Shown: piece by piece, positions 1 through 7,354 of the stretch | How positions within the stretch are numbered: position 1 is the stretch's first letter | Layout: the number at the start of each line of letters is the position of its first letter | Translations under genes and position numbers: made by a program | Assembly: GCA_019751755.1 (NCBI GenBank) | Contig: JAIENA010000171.1 | Coordinates: 1 to 41,115, forward strand | DNA length: 41,115 nucleotides | From: Burkholderiaceae bacterium | GTDB taxonomy: Bacteria; Pseudomonadota; Gammaproteobacteria; Burkholderiales; Burkholderiaceae_D | Direction: 5' to 3' | Notes under the pieces: generated by a model | What the model saw: the letters and a program-made list of their open reading frames with translations, nothing else | What the model was told of the DNA's origin: nothing | Database searches by the model: none

Positions 1-14
1 CATATTCAAATCGG

Positions 15-87
15 GAATGCATCATTGCATGCCTGACCCCATGGTTTTCCAATAGATGAATGCATCAACGCACGCCTGACCCCAAGG
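15..87. repeat. Pair of imperfect 30-bp direct repeats downstream of rhaK
   Basis: Two copies at 15-44 and 58-87 match at 26 of 30 positions and are spaced 43 bp apart. Each begins GAATGCATCA and contains GCCTGACCCC. They lie just beyond the rhaK stop codon, in the only non-coding sequence at the left edge (1-115), where I see no other gene. The copies may belong to a dispersed intergenic repeat family, but one window cannot show that. Confidence 0.6.
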
Positions 88-115
88 TGGTTGGGGCTGC
101 GGCGGTGTTGGGCGT

Positions 116-1510
116 CTATTTGGGCAGCGCGGCGCGCCAGCGGGTGCGGTAGGCTGGCAGGGTGGGGAGGTGCGCTGGCGGCGCGGTCGTGTTGGCGCCA
201 GCGGGGGCGCGGCCCCAGTGGCGCAGCATCCAGCCGCCGCAGGTGGTGCCGCTGGTGTCGGCGGACACTTGCACCGGCTGGCCGGGGCGCAACGCTGCCA
301 GCAGCGCGGCGAAGTGCGGGTTGCCGGTAAAGCTGCCTTCCACGATTACCGGGCCGGTGTCCGCCCCCAATAATTCCAGGCAATAGTCGCTCATCAAGAC
401 GCTATACAAGGTCGCCAGCGCATAGCGCGCACGGGCCGATTGTGGCGCGGGGCCGCTGATCGCGCCGGATATCGCGTCCGCCTTGGCGGCGAACGGACCG
501 CCGGCGGCGAATGCCGGCAGCGCCAGCGTGCCTTGGTCGATCAGCGTGGCGATGTCGTCCAGCGTGCAGGTTTGCGGTGATTCGCCGGCCAGTTCGGCAA
601 ACTCGCGTCCGCCCATAAAGCGGATGCAGGCCACCGGGTCGCCCAGCGCATTGACGTTGGCCAGCATGTCCGCCGTTTCCTGTAAACGATCAAGTGGGCG
701 CTGCAGCGCCGCCGCAATGACCCAGGTGCCGGTCGACAGCACCGTGCACTGTTCCTTGTCAACGCCACTGCCCGCCACCGGCAAATGCCGCAGCAGCGAC
801 GCGTTGCTGTCATGGATGCCGCACACGATCACGCATTCCTCCGGCACCCCGGTCTGGCGCGCCAGACCGGGCTTGATGGTGCCGAGGATGTCCCATGCAT
901 GGCGCATGGCGGGCAATTGCCCGTGCCACCCCATCTTGTCCACCAGCGCCGAATACTGGCGGCGGCCCGGTTGCCACAGGTCCGTATGGCAGCCCAGCGA
1001 CGTCACTTCGGTCGCGGCCACGCCGGACAGCAGCCAGGCCCAGTATTGCGGATACATCAAAATATGCCGTGCCCGTGCGACTTCGACAGGATAGGCGCTG
1101 GCCAGCCAGTGCAACTGGCGGCCCAGGTTCAGGCCGGCCGGCAGCGCCGGCGACAACGTCGTGGCAAAGGTGGGGCGCACCGCGTCATACTGCGCGCCGC
1201 CACCGGGCAGCGTGTACTCGTAGTCCGGCACCGGCAGCACCAATCCCTTGTCATCGACCAGCGCCGCCGTGGCGCCATGCGTGACCGGGACGATCGCGGT
1301 GATGCGCGCCTGCGATGAAAATTGGCGCAAGGCCGCCAGCAGCCAGCCCCGGATGCCTTCGGTATCGTGGTGCGGGTAGGGACCGTCGGTGACGATGGTG
1401 TTGGCCCGGCGTGCTTCGCCCAGCACGCCGCCCTCGGCATCGAGCAGCACCAGCTTGACATTGGTCTTGCCGATATCGAGGATTGCCGTCGCTTCTGGCA
1501 ATGGTGTCAT
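116..1510 (-). CDS. rhaK: FGGY-family carbohydrate kinase, probable L-rhamnulokinase
   Basis: Predicted to phosphorylate L-rhamnulose to L-rhamnulose 1-phosphate in the cytoplasm. The 464-aa protein has the FGGY actin-like fold: an N-terminal phosphate-binding stretch DIGKTNVK (residues 12-19), and the motif GIHDSNA (231-237) whose Asp234 is the likely catalytic base, followed by an STGTW nucleotide-binding loop. Reading frame continues upstream, but the ATG at 1510 is chosen because the protein motif starts there and it overlaps the rhaQ stop by 4 bp (ATGA), a sign of translational coupling. It is the last gene of the leftward operon rhaR-S-T-P-Q-K. In Rhizobium leguminosarum the equivalent RhaK is also needed for rhamnose transport. 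Specificity for rhamnulose comes from context; the fold alone does not give it. Confidence 0.87.
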   Translation of the reverse strand: MTPLPEATAILDIGKTNVKLVLLDAEGGVLGEARRANTIVTDGPYPHHDTEGIRGWLLAALRQFSSQARITAIVPVTHGATAALVDDKGLVLPVPDYEYTLPGGGAQYDAVRPTFATTLSPALPAGLNLGRQLHWLASAYPVEVARARHILMYPQYWAWLLSGVAATEVTSLGCHTDLWQPGRRQYSALVDKMGWHGQLPAMRHAWDILGTIKPGLARQTGVPEECVIVCGIHDSNASLLRHLPVAGSGVDKEQCTVLSTGTWVIAAALQRPLDRLQETADMLANVNALGDPVACIRFMGGREFAELAGESPQTCTLDDIATLIDQGTLALPAFAAGGPFAAKADAISGAISGPAPQSARARYALATLYSVLMSDYCLELLGADTGPVIVEGSFTGNPHFAALLAALRPGQPVQVSADTSGTTCGGWMLRHWGRAPAGANTTAPPAHLPTLPAYRTRWRAALPK

Positions 1511-2574
1511 TTCGCCACCTTTTTTCCCGCCAGCAGGCGCGGCACCGCGATGGTCGCCAGCAGCAGCAAGCCGACCACGATGGTCATGTAAATTCCCGGC
1601 ACATTGGCCAGCGACAGGCCATAGGTCAGCGCGCCCAGCGTCAGCACCGACAGCATCACGCCGCCGATGGTGCCGGTGCCGCCGGCAATGCCGACCCCGC
1701 CCAGGATCACCATGGTGATGGCTTCGAGCTCCCAGCCCATCGCGATATTCGGGCGCGTGCTGCCGATCCGCCCCGTCAGCAGCCAGGCAGCCAGTCCCGC
1801 CATGGCGCCCGTCAGCACGAACAGCACCAAACGATAGCGGTCGACGGCGATCCCGGAAAAACGCGCCGCTTCCGGGTTGTTGCCAATCGCATAGATACGG
1901 CGGCCCCACGTGGTGGCATGCAGCACAAAGGCAAACAGCGCCGCCATCACCAGCAGCACCACGAATTCGCGCGGAATCACGTCGAAGAAATACCCTTGAC
2001 CCCAGTCCATCATGACTTGCGGGTAGCCGGTAAAGGCCTTGTCGCCCAGCACCACGCTGGCCAGGCCGCGATACAGCGACACCGCGCCGATCGTGACGAC
2101 AATCGACGGCAGGGCGTGTACGGTGACCAGGTAGCCATTGAGGAAGCCGCACGCCGCGCCGGTGGCGACGCCGACCAGCAGCAGGCTTTCCGGCGGCCAC
2201 CCCGCGTTCATCGCCAGGCCCATGGCGACCGAGGCCAGCGCCAGGATGCCGGACACCGAGATGTCGATTTCGCGGCAAATGATCAACAGCGCCATTGGCA
2301 GCGCAATCAGCGCCTTTTCACTGAAGTTAAAGGTGCCGTCCATCAGATTATACGGATCGAGGAAGGCTGGCAGCAGCGCGCCATTGACGGCGAACACCAG
2401 CAGCAGCATCAGTACCAGCAGGGCTTCACGCCGCGCCAGCAGGGCTTTGAGCGTCACCGGCGCCTGGTCCAGCACCGTATAGCGTGAAGTATGGCCGCCA
2501 ATATCGGCGGCATTGGCGGCATTGGCTGCATTAGCCGGCTGCGGCGACCCGCCGGCGGAAAGTTGTGCATTCAT
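1507..2574 (-). CDS. rhaQ: L-rhamnose ABC transporter, permease
   Basis: Inner-membrane permease of the carbohydrate uptake type 2 (RbsC/BPD_transp_2) family, 355 aa, with about eight or more hydrophobic helices. The conserved EAITMVILGGVGIAGGTGTIGG stretch near residue 290 is the cytoplasmic loop that contacts the ATPase. The N-terminus carries an unusual Ala/Asn-rich leader (NAA repeated three times) before the first helix. It starts directly after the rhaP stop codon and overlaps rhaK by 4 bp. With RhaP it would form the heterodimeric channel for L-rhamnose delivered by RhaS and powered by RhaT. The assignment of Q rather than P follows gene order in rhizobia. Confidence 0.86.
   Translation of the reverse strand: MNAQLSAGGSPQPANAANAANAADIGGHTSRYTVLDQAPVTLKALLARREALLVLMLLLVFAVNGALLPAFLDPYNLMDGTFNFSEKALIALPMALLIICREIDISVSGILALASVAMGLAMNAGWPPESLLLVGVATGAACGFLNGYLVTVHALPSIVVTIGAVSLYRGLASVVLGDKAFTGYPQVMMDWGQGYFFDVIPREFVVLLVMAALFAFVLHATTWGRRIYAIGNNPEAARFSGIAVDRYRLVLFVLTGAMAGLAAWLLTGRIGSTRPNIAMGWELEAITMVILGGVGIAGGTGTIGGVMLSVLTLGALTYGLSLANVPGIYMTIVVGLLLLATIAVPRLLAGKKVAK
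2506..2532 (-). repeat. Tandem 9-bp repeat inside rhaQ
   Basis: Three copies of GGCGGCATT (third copy GGCTGCATT) encode Asn-Ala-Ala three times in the cytoplasmic N-terminal leader of RhaQ. The copies are in frame, so gain or loss of a unit would change leader length without a frameshift. Confidence 0.7.
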
Positions 2575-3567
2575 TTAAACGTGGCTCCCGGATTGAATCT
2601 GGTGCAGCGGCAGGATCTGACGCCCGCCTTGCTTGTTGCCACGGGCATTGATCAGCACCGCGGCGAGGATAACGAGGCCGGTCAGCGCGCTTTGCCAGAA
2701 TGGCGACACCTTGACTACCGGCAGGGCATTGCCGATCACGCCCAGGAACAGTGATCCCAGCACCGCGCCGGCCACCGTGCCGGCGCCGCCGGCGATGCTG
2801 ATGCCGCCGATCACGCAGGCGGCAATCACGGTAAATTCAAAGCCATAGGCGATTTCGGTGTACGCCACCGCATAGCGCGCCACCCACAGGTAACCGGCCA
2901 GTCCGGCCACCATGCCGGAAATGCCATAGGTCCAGAACAGGCGCTGCGCGATCGGAATACCGACATAGCGCGCCGAGGCCGGCGCATTGCCGATCGCGAA
3001 CAGGTCGCGGCCAAAGCGCGTGTGGCGCGCGCCATACCAGCACGCCAGCACCGACAGGGCGGCGATCCACACCAGGTGCGTCGCGCCCAGCAGGGTGTCG
3101 AGCGGAAAGGCGATGAAATGGGTCGGCATCTGGTGCGAATTGACCCAGGCGCCGCCGGACAGCACGAACACCAGGCCCCGGTACACACTCATGGTGCCGA
3201 GCGTGACGACGATGGGAGGCAAGTCCAGATAGCCGATCAGGGCGCCGTTGACGAGGCCCAGCAGCAGGCCCGCCACGGTGGCGGCCAGCATCACCACCAC
3301 CAGCGGCAAGTCAGGGTTGGCCGCCGCCAGCATGGCGGCCACCATGCCGCACAGCGCCAACGTCGACGCCACCGACAAGTCAATCCCGCGTGTGACGATC
3401 ACCAGCATTTGCGCCAGCGCCAGCATGATCAGCAAGGTGCTGTCGGTGAGCACGTTGCCCAGACTGGCGGGCGACATAAACACTGGCGCGCGCAGGCCCA
3501 CCAGCAAGATCAACGCCACCACCATCAGCGCCAGAATCGCCTCGCGCTGCTTCAATAAATTTTTCAT
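2575..3567 (-). CDS. rhaP: L-rhamnose ABC transporter, permease
   Basis: Second RbsC-like permease, 330 aa, with a basic N-terminus (MKNLLKQREA) running into the first helix and a conserved FTVIAACVIGGISIAGGAGT loop near residue 245 that should touch the ATPase. It is a paralogue of RhaQ. The ATG at 3567 shares one base with the rhaT stop (TAATG), and its own stop abuts the rhaQ start, so rhaT-P-Q are translated as a tightly coupled set. The family includes ribose and AI-2 permeases; the rhamnose call rests on the surrounding rha genes. Confidence 0.87.
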   Translation of the reverse strand: MKNLLKQREAILALMVVALILLVGLRAPVFMSPASLGNVLTDSTLLIMLALAQMLVIVTRGIDLSVASTLALCGMVAAMLAAANPDLPLVVVMLAATVAGLLLGLVNGALIGYLDLPPIVVTLGTMSVYRGLVFVLSGGAWVNSHQMPTHFIAFPLDTLLGATHLVWIAALSVLACWYGARHTRFGRDLFAIGNAPASARYVGIPIAQRLFWTYGISGMVAGLAGYLWVARYAVAYTEIAYGFEFTVIAACVIGGISIAGGAGTVAGAVLGSLFLGVIGNALPVVKVSPFWQSALTGLVILAAVLINARGNKQGGRQILPLHQIQSGSHV

Positions 3568-5108
3568 TACGCTGCTTCCTTTGCTACGGCAATCCCGGAG
3601 GCCGCCGCCACCACGCTTTCCGGGGTGGCCTCCTGCCGGGAGAATTCACGCACCATGCGGCCGTGGTGCATCACCACCACCCGGTCGGACAAGCCCAGCA
3701 CTTCCGGCAATTCAGACGACACCAGGATCACCGATAAACCTTGTTCCACCAGCCGGCTGATAAAGCGATGCACGGCGGCTTTGGAGCCGATGTCGATGCC
3801 CTTGGTCGGTTCATCGAGGATGATGACCTTGGGATCGGTGGCCAGCCATTTGCCGAGCACCACCTTTTGCTGGTTGCCGCCGGACAGCTCCGATACGTTT
3901 TGCATCAGGTGGTGCGCCTTCAATTCCAGCTGCTGCGCGAAGTGGCGCGCCAGCGCGGCTTCCTGCTGTCGCTTGCGGCGCAGGAAAAAGCCCAGGCGGT
4001 TCAGCACCGGCAACGTCATATTGTGCAGAATCGGCAGCGACAGATGCGCGCCGTGGTGCTGGCGGTCTTCCGGCACATAGGCGATGCCATGCTTGACGGC
4101 GTCGTCCGGACAGGTGATGCGCACCGGGGCGCCCCCGATTTTCACGCTGCCGCGCACGTTCGGCGTCAGGCCAAACAGCGCTTGCATGACTTCCGAGCGG
4201 CCCGCGCCCACCAGCCCGTAAAAACCGAGGATTTCACCCTTGCGCAGGCTGAAACTGATGCCGTCGAATTCCGTCGGATGGCAAAAGCCTTCCACTTCCA
4301 GCAAGGTGGCGCCCGGCGTCACGTCGGCCTTCGGATAAGCCTGATGCACCGCGCGGCCCACCATCAACGCCACCAGTTGTGGCTCGCTGATGTCGGCCAT
4401 GGCGCCGTCGGCGACAAACTGGCCGTCGCGCAGCACCGTGTAGCGGTCGGCCACGGCGAAGATTTCATCAAACTTGTGCGAAATGAAGATGATCGCGGTA
4501 CCGGCCGCCTTCAACTGGCCGATGATGCGGTACAGTTCGACGATTTCCCGCTGCGACAGCGACGCCGTCGGTTCGTCGAGAATCACCACCTTGGCGTCCT
4601 GCGACAGCGCGCGCGCGATTTCCACGAAGTGGCGCTGCGCCACGGACAGGTCGCGAACCCGGGCGCGCACAGGGATCGCCACTTCCAGCCGCGCAAACAG
4701 TTTTTCCGCTTCCTGCTCGATGCGGCTCCAGTCGATCCGGCCCGCTTTACCCTTGCAGGGCTGGCGGCCGACAAAAATGTTTTCCGCCACCGTCAACTCA
4801 TCGAACATCACGGTTTCCTGGTGCACCGCCGTGATCCCTTGACGCATCGCTTGCTGCGGTCCGTGGAACGTCACCGCCTGGCCGTCCAGCAAGATGCTGC
4901 CGTCGTCCGGTTGGTAGATACCGGTCAGGGTTTTCACCAGCGTGGACTTGCCGGCGCCGTTTTCCCCCAGCAGCGCCATGACTTCCCCGGCGCGCACTGT
5001 GAGCGCTACCTTGTTGAGCGCAACGATGCCGGCGAAACGCTTGCAAATGCCGCGCATTTCCAGCACCGGCGCCACCGTTGTGGCGGCGCCTGCGTTATTG
5101 ACTTGCAT
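3567..5108 (-). CDS. rhaT: L-rhamnose ABC transporter, fused ATP-binding protein
   Basis: Cytoplasmic ATPase of the CUT2 sugar-importer class, 513 aa, with two ABC domains in one chain, as in RbsA. Domain 1 has a full Walker A (GENGAGKST, near residue 50), a signature LSVAQRH and Walker B VVILDEPTAS. Domain 2 has a degenerate Walker A (GLVGAGRSE) but an intact LSGGNQQKV signature and VIILDEPTKG, the usual asymmetry of this class. It lies 11 bp after rhaS and overlaps rhaP by one base. The symbol follows rhizobial usage; it is unrelated to the E. coli proton symporter also called RhaT. Confidence 0.9.
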   Translation of the reverse strand: MQVNNAGAATTVAPVLEMRGICKRFAGIVALNKVALTVRAGEVMALLGENGAGKSTLVKTLTGIYQPDDGSILLDGQAVTFHGPQQAMRQGITAVHQETVMFDELTVAENIFVGRQPCKGKAGRIDWSRIEQEAEKLFARLEVAIPVRARVRDLSVAQRHFVEIARALSQDAKVVILDEPTASLSQREIVELYRIIGQLKAAGTAIIFISHKFDEIFAVADRYTVLRDGQFVADGAMADISEPQLVALMVGRAVHQAYPKADVTPGATLLEVEGFCHPTEFDGISFSLRKGEILGFYGLVGAGRSEVMQALFGLTPNVRGSVKIGGAPVRITCPDDAVKHGIAYVPEDRQHHGAHLSLPILHNMTLPVLNRLGFFLRRKRQQEAALARHFAQQLELKAHHLMQNVSELSGGNQQKVVLGKWLATDPKVIILDEPTKGIDIGSKAAVHRFISRLVEQGLSVILVSSELPEVLGLSDRVVVMHHGRMVREFSRQEATPESVVAAASGIAVAKEAA

Positions 5109-5119
5109 ACGGCGTCCTG

Positions 5120-6163
5120 TCAGAAGATCTTGGAGAACTGCTCGACGTTCTCTTTGTTGTAGACGAAAGGCGCGGCCATCGCGGCTTCGCCGTTGGCATC
5201 AATGGCAATGGTGCCCATGCGTCCAACCGGGAGCGCGCCACCCACCTTGGCTTCCGGCGCGCCCTTGACGAACTGATAGGCCGCATAGGTTGCCGCATAA
5301 CCGAGGTCGATCGGGTTCCAGATCGCGAATTCGCGCACCGCGCCGCTTTTCACGTGGCCCGCCATTTCCGATGGCAGTCCGAGGCCGGTGACAAATACTT
5401 TGCCCACCAGTTTTTCGTCGACCACGGCCTTGCTGGCGGCGTTGATGCCGACCGTGGTCGGGGCGATGATGGCTTTCAGGTTCGGGTTGCTGCGCAACAG
5501 GCCGATCGCTTCGCGGTAACTTTTGTCCGACTGGTCGTCGCCATACACGGTCGCCACCAGCTTGAGGCGCGAGAAGGCCGGCTTCGCCAGTTCATCCTTC
5601 ATGACATTGATCCAGATGTTCTGGTTGGTGGCCTGGGCCGATGCCGACAGGATGGCGACCTCGCCGGCGCCGCCGATCGCGTCGGACGCCATTTGCAGCT
5701 GCTTCTGGCCGATCAGTTGCGCATTCGACGGGTTGAGTTGCATCAGGCGGCCATCCTGGGCCAGGCCGCTGTCAAACGACACCACCTTGATGCCGCGCTG
5801 CATGGCTTTTTTGGCAATCGGCACCAGCGCGTTCGGGTCGTTGGCGGAGATCACGATGGCGCTGACCTTTTGGCTGATCAGCGAATTAATGATTTCAATC
5901 TGGCCTTCGGCCGACGGCGTGGTGGGACCGGTATAAATGATTTCCACGTCCTTCAACTGGGCGGCGGCCTCCTTGGCGCCGCTGTGGGCGGCGTCGAAGA
6001 AACCATTGCCAAGGTTTTTTACCACCAGCGCGATGCGGATCTTTTCAGGCGGCTTGCTGCAACCGGCGCTCATCAACAGGCCGCCGGCGACGGCGCTTGT
6101 GGCGATGGCTTTCAGGACGCTGCGGCGTGTGCTGGACTTGGTGGGTTGTGCGTGCTGGTTCAA
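5120..6163 (-). CDS. rhaS: L-rhamnose ABC transporter, substrate-binding lipoprotein
   Basis: Periplasmic sugar-binding protein of the RbsB/peripla_BP_4 family, 347 aa. The start is a TTG at 6163: it overlaps the rhaR stop (TTGA), has GGAG 8 nt upstream, and gives a proper signal, whereas longer reading gives no signal peptide. The signal holds a twin arginine (STRRSVLK) and a lipobox ending LMSAGC, so it may be a Tat-exported lipoprotein anchored to the inner membrane. The mature part begins with the typical first strand (KIRIALVVKNLGNGFF) and continues with the two alpha/beta lobes of the family. First transporter gene after rhaR. The symbol is the rhizobial one and differs from the E. coli AraC activator RhaS. 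Confidence 0.88.
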   Translation of the reverse strand: MNQHAQPTKSSTRRSVLKAIATSAVAGGLLMSAGCSKPPEKIRIALVVKNLGNGFFDAAHSGAKEAAAQLKDVEIIYTGPTTPSAEGQIEIINSLISQKVSAIVISANDPNALVPIAKKAMQRGIKVVSFDSGLAQDGRLMQLNPSNAQLIGQKQLQMASDAIGGAGEVAILSASAQATNQNIWINVMKDELAKPAFSRLKLVATVYGDDQSDKSYREAIGLLRSNPNLKAIIAPTTVGINAASKAVVDEKLVGKVFVTGLGLPSEMAGHVKSGAVREFAIWNPIDLGYAATYAAYQFVKGAPEAKVGGALPVGRMGTIAIDANGEAAMAAPFVYNKENVEQFSKIF

Positions 6164-7026
6164 TGTGCAGTCTCCGTCTGGAACATGGCGGGTGAGGCAA
6201 GGTCGTAGATATGAGGGAAGGGCGATGGCGGCGCCTGCGGCGGCAAGGGTTCCGGTTCCACGGTCAGCACCTTGATACCCGACTGCTCCAGCAGCTGCAC
6301 GGCCGAATCCGACGCGTAGGTATCGGTGATCACCGTCGACACGCGGTTCAAGCCGCACAGGATCAAGCCAGCTTTCTTGGCAAACTTGGAGCTGTCGGCC
6401 AGTACGATCAATTCCTCGGCCTGGCTGATCAGGCGCTTCTCGGCCTGGATCAGCAGCGGGTCCGCTTCCATCAGGCCCAGCAAGGACAGGCCGTACACGC
6501 TCATGAACATCTTGGCGGCGTAGTGGTGCTGCGTGATGTCGTTGTCAAAGGGACTGAGAATGACATTTTGTTCGCGGTAGACCTTGCCGCCGGGGACAAT
6601 GATTTCATTTTCGCTGGTGACCAGCAGGCGCTCGGCCATCAGGAAGGAATTGGTCAGGATTTTCAGGTGCTGGTCGACCAGGAACTCCGCCATCATGAAG
6701 GTGGTCGTGCCGCCGTTGATGATGATGGTCTCGCCATCGCGGCACATGCCGGCGGCCTGGCGGGCAATGGCGCGCTTGCTTTCCGCGTGGGCCCGGATAT
6801 TATTCTGGAACGATTCGCTGGTGAGTGGGAAACTGCGCTTTTTCTGCGGCAGGTTGGCGGCGCCGCCGCGGGTGCGGGTCAGCAGGTTGCGCATGGCGAG
6901 CCAGCTGATGTCGCGCCGTACGGTGGCGGGGGATGCATTGAGCCAGTCGACCAGTTGCGGCACGGTGGCCGTTTCATGTTCGGCGAGCAGCTTCAGCAAA
7001 CGTTTACGGCGTTTGTGGTTAACCAT
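6160..7026 (-). CDS. rhaR: DeoR-family transcriptional regulator of rhamnose genes
   Basis: DNA-binding repressor, 288 aa. An N-terminal DeoR helix-turn-helix (residues 5-60; TVPQLVDWLNASPATVRRD) is followed by the DeoR C-terminal sensor domain, which has an isomerase-like fold and binds a sugar phosphate; the INGGTTTFMMAEFL and LADSSKF stretches are family hallmarks. AGGAG (7033-7037) sits upstream of the ATG. It heads the leftward rha operon and faces rhaD across the shared control region, so it probably represses both directions and its own synthesis until an L-rhamnose intermediate accumulates. In R. leguminosarum RhaR is a negative regulator. It is not the E. coli AraC-type RhaR. Confidence 0.87.
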   Translation of the reverse strand: MVNHKRRKRLLKLLAEHETATVPQLVDWLNASPATVRRDISWLAMRNLLTRTRGGAANLPQKKRSFPLTSESFQNNIRAHAESKRAIARQAAGMCRDGETIIINGGTTTFMMAEFLVDQHLKILTNSFLMAERLLVTSENEIIVPGGKVYREQNVILSPFDNDITQHHYAAKMFMSVYGLSLLGLMEADPLLIQAEKRLISQAEELIVLADSSKFAKKAGLILCGLNRVSTVITDTYASDSAVQLLEQSGIKVLTVEPEPLPPQAPPSPFPHIYDLASPAMFQTETAH

Positions 7027-7103
7027 CTTTGTCTCCTTTTGTTGTACCTACTCCAATGTTCCCGACACGGTGTGATGCGGCGCGGGAGCTGGGTGATCGC
7101 TTT

Positions 7104-7150
7104 GTTAGCGTTTTTGTTAGCGGAAAGACTAATCACTCTGGCCGTTAGCG
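7104..7150. repeat. Three GTTAGCG direct repeats upstream of rhaR
   Basis: Copies at 7104-7110, 7116-7122 and 7144-7150. The first two form a 12-bp tandem (TTTGTTAGCGTT, TTTGTTAGCGGA). They lie between rhaR and the palindromes, where a regulator could bind, but may be coincidental. Confidence 0.4.
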
Positions 7151-7153
7151 TCA

Positions 7154-7166
7154 ATCATGGAATGAT
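7154..7166. promoter_or_regulatory. Candidate RhaR operator 1 (ATCAT-N3-ATGAT)
   Basis: Perfect 5-bp arms around GGA. It overlaps the putative rhaR -35 element by one base, a position suited to autorepression. It shares half-sites with the palindrome at 7219-7229. Assignment to RhaR is inferred from location only. Confidence 0.35.
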
Positions 7167-7218
7167 CAACCAATTGATTATTTTTCATCCTGCGCCCACG
7201 TAAATGCGCAATTCGATC

Positions 7219-7229
7219 ATCATTATGAT
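7219..7229. promoter_or_regulatory. Candidate RhaR operator 2 (ATCAT-N1-ATGAT)
   Basis: Perfect 5-bp arms around a single T, with an additional ATCAT at 7216-7220 that would give a 4-base spacer. It lies about 40 bp upstream of the likely rhaD -35 element and about 64 bp from operator 1, so a looping arrangement is possible. Confidence 0.35.
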
Positions 7230-7266
7230 TATTCCGAACTTGCTCACGATGTTGATCGGTGGCGCG

Positions 7267-7296
7267 TTGACACCCCATGCCGCCCCGGTTTCTACT
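7267..7296 (+). promoter_or_regulatory. Likely rhaD promoter
   Basis: A perfect -35 TTGACA (7267-7272) is followed after 18 bp by TCTACT (7291-7296), matching the -10 consensus at four of six positions. Transcription would start near 7303, leaving about 50 nt of leader before the rhaD ATG at 7355. Confidence 0.45.
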
Positions 7297-7354
7297 GGCT
7301 CCGTATGCCGAACAGGCACTGACCGCAAGCACAAACCAACGACGGAGAACAGCA

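Larger units (their letters stand above)
7027..7354. promoter_or_regulatory. Divergent control region between rhaR and rhaD
   Basis: This 328-bp stretch has no gene and is clearly richer in A+T than its surroundings. It must carry the promoters of both rha units. Visible elements are listed separately: three GTTAGCG copies, two ATCAT/ATGAT palindromes, and a consensus-like promoter for rhaD. On the minus strand, TTGACG (7154-7149) with a weak TAGTCT 17 bp on (7131-7126) could be the rhaR promoter; its -35 would touch the first palindrome. Confidence 0.65.

Noticed and set aside
116..2278. A single 720-aa minus-strand reading frame spanning rhaK and most of rhaQ
   Set aside because: Its first 256 residues are an out-of-frame shadow of the rhaQ permease; only the part from 1510 matches a kinase.
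1483..2487. Long plus-strand frames rich in His, Gln and Arg opposite the rha genes (also at 3741-5162 and 5354-6208)
   Set aside because: They are antisense to clear genes, have the typical composition of GC-rich shadow frames, and show no domains or ribosome sites.
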